A DNA stretch of 64,000 nt from Xylogone sp. PMI_703 (Eukaryota; Ascomycota; Leotiomycetes). Made by a program: the position numbers and the translations under genes. Below, piece by piece: positions 12,269 through 21,300 of the stretch; the stretch's first letter is position 1; every line of letters starts with the position of its first letter. Location: positions 310,001-374,000 of the forward strand of contig JAJTUQ010000001.1 in NCBI GenBank assembly GCA_021399445.1, read 5' to 3'. Below the pieces are notes generated by a model that was not told the origin of the DNA, did no database searches, and saw only the letters and a list, made by a program, of their open reading frames with translations.

Positions 12269-12990
12269 TCAGGCTCCCTCGGTCAAAAGAATTGCGTCTA
12301 TTGCCATGCCACCTATCACACTTGCTCCATCTGCCATCGAACCATATCGTGGCTGTAAAATACATAGCTCTGTAATCTTGATTGAGACGTTGTTAAAGTT
12401 ACCCTCAGTCTGTACTATGATAATGCCCGTGCAGAGTGACAAGAGGAAGATATTGCTGCCGACTGTATTGGTAACCAGGATTCCAGCATGGCCTCGACAG
12501 CTCCTAAGGATCGCAATGAACTTCTCTGGTAGGGTTATTGCAAGAGCTAGAATAATCACCCCAAAGAGTACATCCGAGATGCCAAATTGATCGGTGATTG
12601 TGGTTGTAGTATGTGATAGTACATAGCCCTCGAGGGAGATGGAGAGAAAGCCTAATAACGACATTCCAATGTGGTATCGGAGGTTGTGTCTCGCCGGAGT
12701 CACTGTCACCATTGCCACTATCCGATCCTTCAGGTGCTGTTACCTTCCCTCGACCGATCGCCCACACTACATACTTTATGTATAAAACAGAAAATGCCAG
12801 CAAAATGCCGCCACAAATGATCCAGATGTGCTTGGATGGGAAATATGTAAGTGGTGCAACGAAAGTGGTTACTAGTAATAGTATGGTAGAGTAAATTTTT
12901 GGGCTCTTGTCGAACTCGACGCCTTGGAGAATGCTCCGAGGATGTTGGAAATGGTTGAGCCAACGACATTGCAAACTGCAAGAGAAGAGC
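12269..12990 (-). pseudogene. Truncated cation/Ca2+ exchanger (CaCA family) relic
   Basis: The fragment on the minus strand begins after a splice-acceptor-like TTGCAG near 12980 with VCNVVGSTISNILGAFSKA. This is the alpha-repeat signature of Na+/Ca2+ or H+/Ca2+ exchangers. The frame then slips; further pieces read IYSTILLLVTTFVAPLTYF, then HIGMSLLGFLSISLEGYVL, then GVIILALAITLPEKF and NTVGSNIFLLSLCTGII. Intact proteins are membrane antiporters with two such repeats; here only the C-terminal half remains and at least two frameshifts separate its parts. The upstream exons are absent. The relic lies tail to tail with the GMP synthase gene. It is a dead remnant, not a functional transporter. Confidence 0.65.
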
Positions 12991-13217
12991 GATTATACCC
13001 TAGAGACGTTATCACCACCGTGGGCTACGAATTTTAGTATAAAGATACGTTAGAGATGTCACACTCCACAGCTACGGTATGGGTAATTGAATCAATTCTT
13101 TGCTGGCACACCGGCGCCACGTTTGCCCGAAACCCGTGACCGGCTCGTCACAAGTAAGCTTTGCTTGTGTTTTATTCTATTCCTTGACTATTGTTAACAT
13201 GCCTGTGGAGAGAGTGT
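12991..13217. other. A+T-rich spacer
   Basis: No coding feature is seen. It joins the exchanger relic to the left inverted repeat of the DUF3292 unit. Confidence 0.35.
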
Positions 13218-13410
13218 AGAGGCGGAGTGGCATGATAATATTCCGGAGTGTAGCGTAGGCGGCAGGGCACGGCAGTATTCTGTAGCTATATGCTTTTATA
13301 AGTTACGCCTACACTTAGAATCTTCGTACTTCAAATCGATACACATAATACCCCTTACTATCAAACTATATTGCGTACGACTAATTACCACGTTCTTGTT
13401 TGAACTGACA
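13218..13410 (-). repeat. ~193 bp repeat, left copy (inverted)
   Basis: Read on the minus strand, this matches 15946-16133 and 34923-35112 along almost its whole length. A central block (tacgaagattctaagtgt) is identical in all three copies. Differences from the other copies are mostly transitions. It lies 255 bases upstream of the DUF3292 start codon, in inverted orientation to the copy downstream of that gene. Confidence 0.85.
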
Positions 13411-13664
13411 ATTAAAATCTTTTAAAAAATAGGCCATCAAAATATCTCTAATGTAATTGAAATTTAACTTCGTTAAGTACTAGTATTAATTAGCTGGAGC
13501 GTATGACATCATTGCTAGAGTCGAAGCCACTAACACAAACAGGATTGCCTGTTCAGCTGAGAGTTCTACGAATATGTAATTCTGTTTTACAAAATTTTAT
13601 CTACCATTATTCAATCGTTAACACTTGTTGAGCTCAAATAATAAGGTTTACAAAAGGTCCTAAG

Positions 13665-15877
13665 ATGTCTGTTAGTAATACAGCGAATATCGACAAAGGC
13701 GGAGGAGTGCCAGACAGTTCATATTTAGATGCAGAATCGGAACTCTTGAATACTTCTCCTCAAGAACCGGACATTGTGGAGAAGCATGAGGATGAGATGC
13801 CAACAATGAGCCATGAGCTGGCGAACATGGATCAAGATGAAGCAGGCATAGCCCAGCAGAATTATGGACAAACGGAAGCAAGGGACATTGGATGGACACT
13901 GAAGCCTTCTAAAGTACCTAGTCCACTGGTAGAGGGGCTATCTAATGAGGAATTATGGACATTGATCAGACGATTTAATAAGGTCAGTGCCATTCTGTTA
14001 TCATGAGTTATACTGACCCTAAGTAGCAAATATACCACGTAAAAGCGTTGCCAGAGCCCCGACTCGGTCGTCTAGACCTTAATATTGCAGTGGAAGAAGA
14101 GTTCTCTCCCGATAAACTGAGAGCAAATATCGAACGTTTGTACATGACAGTCATTATTGGAGTGATTGGATCATGGAAACATATCGCCCGGCTTCGCTCA
14201 TGGCGCGAGAGAAATCGGACGCTGGCTTTTGGCGGCGGGTATTTCCTTGCTTGGGCGCTGGATCTTCTTGTTCCAACGATTGCTTCTTTCTTGATTGTAT
14301 TGATAGTATATCCTCCTGCACGATGTTATTGCTTCCCACCAGCGCCCATTGCGCTAATCGATAGCAAGACAGGTGGAGTGAAGAAGCCCAGTGCAGGCGT
14401 CTTGGCAAGTGACAACAGTTTAACAGGAGCCCCCGAAAAATATGAAGGAGAGTCTGTCGAAAACGAAGCCACCAACTTTGTGAACGGATTAACCTCAATC
14501 ATGATCAGTAGTGCTTCGGGCAAACACCCGCAGGGAGATCCCGACAGCGCTGAAGGAAAGAGTAGCCTCGAGGACAGTGCTCCAGATCCATCTAACATGG
14601 CTATGAGCGTTGCAGATGCAAAGGATAAGCCTTCGGGGACCCAGACGGATGCTGTGCAAGATAAGACAAAGGAGCCTGTGTCTGCTGTAATGTGGTCTAA
14701 GACTAGGCCTGTTATGCACGTTCTTGCAGATATTTCAGATGGATGGGAGAGATTTGGAAACGCATTGTCTCCAACAACTCCATTTCCGCAGAATAGACCG
14801 CGAATCAGACTTGCAGCAGTTCTTGTGCCAGTATTACTCGCATCTCTCTTCACCAGCTCGTATATTTTTGTGAAGATGATTGGATTTTTTGTTGGATTTA
14901 CCTTCTTCGCAGATCCGCTAATTATGCGAGCTGCATCATACCTAGACAGGCGGTTTCCTCACTGGCAGAAGCTTCTTGAACTGCGCAATACGCTACTCAA
15001 AGGCGTCCCGACAAATGCTCAGCTTACGATCACTCTCCTACGTATCGGCGAGGCTAACAATGCTCCTCTTCCGCCGCCGCCGTATTCTGATCTGCCACCT
15101 CCAGATGTTGCTCAGCCCACGATTCGACAGGACCTTGAGCACTTAGGTAAGTCCCTCAAAAGGTAAATAGTATTCAAGCAGCTAAGTAATTCTGAAGGGG
15201 TCTCCGACCATGAAATAGAAGCCGCTACCCGCCCAGAAAACTCATCGACGAGTGTAAGTGCAAGCACAAGCGGAAGTGTTGGCAGCGATACAGCAAAGCC
15301 GAAGAAGAGATACGGTCGCCATATCCTCGCAGCTCTGAAAGGTGCCACCAAGGGCGGCGTCGAGACTATTCTGGGCACTGACAGACTGAAGGCTGCTGCA
15401 GGAGCAGAGCATGCAAAGAACCGCCTGGGTGTATTAAAATCAGGGCCAACACAGTTATCAGGCCCCATTGACTTTGCAGCGAGATATCAGGGGAAGAGAG
15501 GACGAGCATATATAACGACTACAGCAACGACCCCAGCTTTGAGCTGGTCACCGGAGACATTGAAGAAAGGAAATATTGAACCAGTGTTCTCAATTGTGAT
15601 TATGGATATTCAGGTTTGTTGCTTGTCATTGAGAATGCTTAATATCCTATAATGACTAGAGCCTGCTAATACTAGGGTGTAGGAGATCAAGAAAATCGGA
15701 GGCCTAGGCTGGAAGTCGAAGCTAGTAGTCGGGTGGGCAACGGATCGTGAAATCGCTGACGGCTTGCTTATCATTGATAAAGCTGGGAATAAGAAGCAAC
15801 TTACAGCTATTGCTCTTCGTGATGAGCTATTTAATCGTCTGATAGCCTTAGGGGCGCAGATGTGGGAGTCTTGGTGA
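13665..15877 (+). CDS. DUF3292 family protein
   Basis: There are four exons, 13665-13982, 14027-15146, 15198-15613 and 15683-15877, all in phase, giving 682 residues. I recognise the fungal DUF3292 family from SNEELWTLIRRFNKQIYHVK, EEFSPDKLRANIERLYMTV and LLKGVPTNAQLTITLLRIG. The function of the family is unknown. Hydrophobic segments occur near residues 170-200 (FLAWALDLLVPTIASFLIV) and 370-410 (VLVPVLLASLF and FFVGFTFFADPLI), so it is probably an integral membrane protein. Long acidic or serine-rich linkers separate the blocks. The first intron is only 44 bases. The gene is intact although it sits between two RIP-like repeat copies in a decayed region, which suggests selection or recent arrival. 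A second, ordinary copy elsewhere in the genome would be expected if this is a captured paralogue. Confidence 0.85.
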
Positions 15878-15945
15878 AAAGTACATCAATTAATCTTGTT
15901 AAGTTTAGTGCTTGATAGTTAAAATTATTAACTGTGTATCCTTTC

Positions 15946-16133
15946 TGTCGGTTCACACGGGAACGTGGTAACTAATCGTACGCAACGTACGCCCGATATT
16001 AGGGGGTATTGCGTGTATTGATTGAGGTACGAAGATTCTAAGTGTAGGCGTAGCCTACGAAAGAATATAGCTACAGAATACTGCCGCGCCCTGCCGCCTA
16101 TGCCCCGGAATGTTGTCATGCCGCTCCGCCTCT
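15946..16133 (+). repeat. ~188 bp repeat, right copy
   Basis: It is the inverted partner of 13218-13410 and in direct orientation with 34923-35112. Relative to this copy the one at 34.9 kb differs almost only by C-to-T and G-to-A changes. It begins 69 bases after the DUF3292 stop codon. No target-site duplication could be identified outside the pair. Confidence 0.85.
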
Positions 16134-16900
16134 GAATTGGCTATCCTATGGTGCAATTACCATACAATTTATAGTGGCTAGTGCATTGCCGGATTACAAG
16201 GAAAGTTTGAGCTAAATCCACTCATCGCTTCAGCTAAATCCACTGATAATTCTAAAAAGGCACCGGCATTTTATCTATGCACACCACAACTTCCTGTTTC
16301 GGGACTCAACTCTGCACAATTTGCACAACTTCACCTTGTAATCATATACAATTTAATATCACAGAAAAAGACTCAGTAATGTAATTTAATTATTGACTTA
16401 ATCTAGCCGTATCTATATAACCTGTGAAACACTCTGTCTATAGGTTTCTTACAGACTACAGGCCCTACAGTGTACTAAAAGGAAGCCCGAAGCCAACGGC
16501 CGTAGGGCGTTGGCCTTACGGTACAGCCCATACTATAAGTTTTAGGCTTGTAAAACTGAAGTGAGTGCTATAGAGTGCTTGAGTACCTTAAGCCAACAAG
16601 CTTACTATCAAATTCTACGATTAATAGTCGGGCGCATCTGGTAACCGGAAGTTGTAGTGTGCATAGATAAAATGCCGGTGCCCTTTAGAATTATCAGTGG
16701 ATTTAGCTCAAACCCTCTTTTACTTGTCTCATAAAACAAGATCTCCCCTCCTTAATACTCCGGAACAGACGGAACTGTAACATGTTTAACAGGTAATATA
16801 CTAATGTGGCTAACTTTAAATTGTAACGTTCCTACGTTGAGGTTTGGCTATTACTCAAATGATAGGCTTGAGAGGTAAAGGGGGCAAGCGAAACTTAGCT
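16134..16900 (+). repeat. Dispersed repeat, copy A, interrupted
   Basis: The start (tgaattggctatcctatggt, continuing to about 16172) matches 57001-57043. The later part around 16819-16885 (attgtaacgttcctac, and the blocks around aaatgatagg and aggtaaaggg) matches 57255-57320. The middle is taken up by the inverted-repeat element at 16206-16712, so that element appears to have inserted into an older repeat. Confidence 0.6.
16206..16712. mobile_element. 507 bp element with ~65 bp terminal inverted repeats
   Basis: The left end (TTTGAGCTAAATCCACT, then GATAATTCTAAA, GGCACCGGCATTTTATCTAT and ACAACTTCC) is repeated in reverse complement at 16647-16712 with few mismatches. The left arm contains an extra 22-base partial duplication. 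The interior has no transposase and carries the hairpin GCCAACG...CGTTGGC at 16492-16514 that also occurs in the 30.7 and 39.5 kb repeats. It is a non-autonomous, MITE-like element of unknown superfamily. Confidence 0.75.
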
Positions 16901-17595
16901 TGTAGAACACGCCTGAAGTTTTCATCCATGATAATGGTTCCGGCGGGCCTAGACTTCGGTGACAGTAGCTGCTTCACTATAGTAATCAGCCCGAAAGCTA
17001 CTTTTTCTTGACACAAACACATGATAGCCGTGGTCACCTAAACTGCTACATCATGCCGCGCAAGGCTTCTGGGGGCATTGAGGTCATGATAAGCTTGTTC
17101 GTGGAGGAGTTGGAACTATTGCTGAAGGATGACGAGTTCAGATGTTGTGTTCACCTTCTTCCATGATTCAAGTTTTGTAGCGTTTCCGGATCCAAATTCA
17201 TGACCTGGAGGATACGTTTTTCGGTAATGAACTAGACACTTTTTGGAATCAGCAATATGGTGCATAGCTTCTTAAAATATGTGCTGAAAATAGATACAAG
17301 AGAATAATTCTGTCCAGTGCTCGTAGCCTAAACGTCTCTGCATTGGTAAAAATCTGCTTATTTGGGCTAGTCTCTTGTCAAGGACAGAGTGCGTAGTATA
17401 TCACAGTAAGATCACCATGATTTAGCTAAAACTTAAATCATATCAACCCCAAATCCGTTACTTGGCTAATTAATCATAAATCCTTACAATAGAACCCAAG
17501 AGGAACTAGTTTGTAAAGGCATTATCAGCTTACATATCTCAACAATCTTATAAAACTTTTTCTTGATGCCCAGTTTTATTAATTCTAGTAACATC
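16901..17595. other. Intergenic, nothing recognised
   Basis: This is A+T-rich sequence downstream of the oxidase gene. Short open frames show no domain signature. Confidence 0.4.
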
Positions 17596-18741
17596 TTAAA
17601 GCTTCTGGCCACCCATATTCCAACGAGGCGAATATCTGAAGCTTGAAATATCGTTACTCGTCTTCCCATCTACCGCTAGTTCTGAAAGGATCCGTCCTAT
17701 TGCAGGCGTGAATTTGAAAGCATGTGCCGCGCCTAGGGCAATAATAATATTCGGCTCTTTGTCTAATGGGCCGATGATGAATTGACGATCAGGTGTGATT
17801 GTGTATTGACATGTCACAGTTCGTAGGGGCTGTCGCTCTTCATCTGGGATGAAGCTGCCCATGAAGCCTTTCAGTTGGTCTAAAAGCTCTGGTGAATGTA
17901 CAAAGGTGCGGTTCTCGGGAGTCATGTAGTTGTTGGAGGTATCGCGAGCAGCCTTGATTGTCGGCTCGCCAAACGATGGGAAGCCGTAGTAGGTTTCATC
18001 TCCAAAGTAGACCCATACGGGAAACCTTGACGTGTCAAATAAATCGGGATTTGTTGGTTTAAAGTACGTAACTTGCTCCTGCATGATCTCGAGAGGAATC
18101 TTGACACCCAAGGGTTCCAAAAGCTTGCTCGTCCAGGCGTCGGCGGCGACGACCACTTTGGATGCGTAGACGTTGCCCTTGGATGTCTCAACAACTACGC
18201 CAGAGCCTTGGGGTGTGAGCCGTGTCACTGGTGTACGGTCACGGATCGTTGCGCCAAGAGCGCGTGCTTGAAATTGTAAAACGGCAACAGACTTAGAAGC
18301 ATGCGCCATTCCAGAATCGGGCGTGTAGAGAGCGTCCACATCATCCGATATACGGAACTGTGGCCAGCGCCTTTTCACTTCCCGTGCATCTAATACTTCA
18401 AAAGGAATCTTCTGTGCAGTAAGGCTCGAGGTATAGCGACCCAGAAGATCCTTTCCGTCCTTTTCGAAGAAGACGAGACCGCCAGTAATCGTCAGAAGTT
18501 GTTCTCCAGAATCGTGTTCCAGGTCAGCCCAGTCCTTGTAGGCTGACTTTGCCAGCTCAACGTATTCAGGCGCATCGTATGAGGTTCGAACTATGCGAGA
18601 TGTGTCACTTGAGGCGCCACGCACATGGCCAAGTTCGAACTGTTCGAAGGCAATGATCTTGACACCTTTGCGAGCTGTGTAATACGCAGCGGCACTTCCT
18701 AGGGCACCGAGGCCGACTATAGCGACGTCGTATCTCTCCAT
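17596..18741 (-). CDS. FAD-dependent sarcosine/amine oxidase-like protein
   Basis: This single-exon gene encodes 381 residues starting MERYDVAIVGLGALGSAA; the Rossmann GxGxxG is at residues 10-15. The family is the DAO/monomeric sarcosine oxidase group, which oxidises secondary or N-methyl amino acids (sarcosine, pipecolate, fructosyl amino acids) to imines with H2O2. RGASSDTSRIVRTSY near 41-55 and HAFKFTPAIG near the C-terminus are typical. Cys311 in TVTCQYTITPD lies where monomeric sarcosine oxidases attach FAD covalently. The length is normal for the family and no lesion is visible. There is no clear peroxisomal targeting tripeptide (it ends GGQKL; QKL is a weak variant at best). The substrate cannot be fixed from sequence. 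Confidence 0.85.
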   Translation of the reverse strand: MERYDVAIVGLGALGSAAAYYTARKGVKIIAFEQFELGHVRGASSDTSRIVRTSYDAPEYVELAKSAYKDWADLEHDSGEQLLTITGGLVFFEKDGKDLLGRYTSSLTAQKIPFEVLDAREVKRRWPQFRISDDVDALYTPDSGMAHASKSVAVLQFQARALGATIRDRTPVTRLTPQGSGVVVETSKGNVYASKVVVAADAWTSKLLEPLGVKIPLEIMQEQVTYFKPTNPDLFDTSRFPVWVYFGDETYYGFPSFGEPTIKAARDTSNNYMTPENRTFVHSPELLDQLKGFMGSFIPDEERQPLRTVTCQYTITPDRQFIIGPLDKEPNIIIALGAAHAFKFTPAIGRILSELAVDGKTSNDISSFRYSPRWNMGGQKL

Positions 18742-19858
18742 TCTGCTTTTTCTTATAGTAGTTATGTTGTGGTTGGATTTGGAAACGAGTTGAGACTTCC
18801 TTCTGCAACCAAAGATGCCAACATCACATCAAGTTGCAAAGTGTGGTGGAAGGAGCGCTAATACCGTGTTTATATAGATTTAATGTTAACTGATACCCCT
18901 CGGTATGCTCTTTCAACGGGAGATAACTGGACGCGGCCCGCATCAAGCTGCATCAAGCTGCAAAATGACGGCGGTGACACCGACATTTGCCGAACTTAAG
19001 GGATAAGCAGAAACTTTGTACAATCATCATGCCCTCGAATCGAGAAAGATACGTTGTGTTTACTCTCGGACGTTACATCGGAAGCGGTTCATCATATTAC
19101 AGAATGCTGAAGCACGGAAGGCTCTGCTTTTCTACAGATTTATTGTACCTGGTGTTGTACAGTACCTGGAAGCCATGGGGGTGTGAAGATCCCCTGAAAG
19201 CCCGAAGGTGGATTGATCATATCGAATGCCAACTTGATGTGGATTTACGGCTCCAAGGCCGCCACGTGACCGGAGATCTATTACTAGCGATCGCCGGTCA
19301 CCTGCAATCCAAGCAGACCATGATCGTCAAACGCCTCCAAAGTTGCGGTCACCGAACCTAATCGTTGGCATTTTGACGAGCTGTAAGGATAGCTTGGCCA
19401 CGCCGGCGTCTTGCTTCAGCCTGAGATTGCGCTGAATGACTTGACAAATGACTTCACCGCCAGAAATCGGGGCATGCATGAAGTCCTCCCCACTGTTGAG
19501 CCTGGATCTGAGCTATTGATAAATTTTTGATGATTTAAATGAAAACAACATCCTAATAGATGGAGCAAGAACTCTAACTACTGCCACAGGCTGAGAATTC
19601 GTCTCTTCTTTGCCATTACGGATAAGTTGTCAGGAATCATGACTAACTAATCAAAAGCACAACCAAACACGACAAGAGCGAAGGCCCCTAATTTCCATCC
19701 CAGCTTCTACATATCACTATTCAAAACTTCAACCTCGAAAGTTTCAAGTCAGAGCATCTTTCTGTACATGATATCCGAACGTTTTAGGTCCTTGGCAACA
19801 TTTTGACAAAGACGGTATTTCCTGACCATTCTTACAGTCTATAAAGAAATATAGGCCT
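18742..19858. other. Long intergenic stretch, no supported gene
   Basis: This is the promoter side of the oxidase gene. A 124-codon open frame at 18987-19361 has no recognisable features and is left out. I see nothing else. Confidence 0.4.
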
Positions 19859-20640
19859 AGATTGCCCCCTTGTGTGTTGGTATAAGTGTAGACCCATATT
19901 TACGACAGTATGCTATTGTCACTCTGTGTGCGTGCTGGAATGCTCTCTTGAGGTACTCCTCGGTGTCGAGTAAGTCGAACAGAGAAATAAATTGAGAATA
20001 GTCCGACACATAAGACTCAAGCTTTGAGTATTCGAGAATATCAAGCTAGAACCTATCTTCTAAAAAGTTTAGGGACTACAGTCCTTCGTTCCATGTATGA
20101 CCACCATCATGCACTAAGAATATGAGCAGTAATAAAGCGTGTAGGATGTCAAGATCCTTTGTGACTTTAAGATCAAGAAGTAATGGCACGACTAGGTTTG
20201 TATTGCCAGGTACCCCTGTTCCACGTGCCACTCCACGATGGAGGGCAAGCAGTACTTGTCGAAATACAGTCCCCTTCTCCGTCTTCATCAAGATCCTACA
20301 CCCGATTGACCACTGCGCGTGAACTTAGCAGGGCATTAAAAAGAGCAATATGATGAGCAAGAGTGATCCCGGTTCCCCTTTTGTGATCATCGGAACGTCT
20401 TTGGAATTGTTGCTTGCCCTTAATGAAGAGACATCTCGTCCCAGTATCTGCGATTTGTCGCTTCCATCCATGGTATGTGGTCGGGCATTTTACAGGCAAT
20501 CTCTCGCAAGATTTTCAACGTCACAACGTGGTCGCCATTAACTTCTGGTCCTGTGGGCAAACGTGGCGCCGGTGCCGGCAAGGCCAGGAAGCCAAGTGAA
20601 GTTCAAAGGCACGTGATAGCGGTGGCCTGTGCGCCACCAC
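19859..20640 (-). pseudogene. Unidentified degraded coding sequence
   Basis: Minus-strand pieces in changing frames look protein-like. One at about 20590-20440 reads LPTGPEVNGDHVVTLKILRE, then CKMPDHIPWMEATNRRYW. One at 20291-20079 reads VFRQVLLALHRGVARGTG, then LKVTKDLDILHALLLLIFLV. One at about 20030-19859 reads DILEYSKLESYVSDYSQF, then EEYLKRAFQHAHRVTIAY, and ends in a stop. They follow one another in the order expected of one protein, with stops and shifts between them. I cannot name the family. It could be an old duplicated gene decayed by mutation, and part of the match to coding structure may be chance. Confidence 0.3.
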
Positions 20641-21300
20641 CTCGCATTCGAGCCTTCGCGCAGAATTGATTCGATTACCTATACCGTAGCTGTGGAGCCG
20701 TGACAGCTTAAAAGTGTTTAACGCTGTGAACAACAAAGTTATAACAACTGGTTAAGCATTTTGTAAGCCGAGCTCAGGCTCTAGTTCGTAGATTCCTGAA
20801 AATATCAAGTTAAAAGCATTATTTCTAGCCTACAAAGTATTTGCTTTACTTTCGGGTCTTGTAATACTTGACTTTTAGTGGTCTATACTCGAGAGAAAAA
20901 AAGAGATTAATATATCAAAGGTGTTTGTAGTACAGAGTGAAAAAAGGTTAAGATACGATAATATAACATATATTCGATAACTAAGTTTTAAGATAGTAAT
21001 ACAGATTGATCTTTGGCTTCCTAAATACAGGCGGAATACACTGTATTTATAAGCATAACCTTTTAACAACCAGCTATATCGTAGTCATACCGTCCCTAAT
21101 TGCCGCGTCCACTGTACTGACTCGCGCTCTTGGCCATACCCACTGTATTGGTCTACAGCGCTCTGACAGTTCCTATAGCCCATACCTATATCCATATGCA
21201 AGCGTATCTCATAGTCATTATCATTAAAAAGAGACAAACTCCTTAAGATGTCTCTCAGATCCACAAGTCCAATACAATTCAAGCCAGATGGGCGAGAAGC
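20641..21300. other. A+T-rich spacer
   Basis: No feature is seen between the unidentified relic and the 3' end of the metalloreductase gene. Confidence 0.4.

Noticed and set aside
18987..19361. 124-codon plus-strand open frame
   Set aside because: No recognisable family is visible, and there is no promoter or splice support. It is probably accidental.
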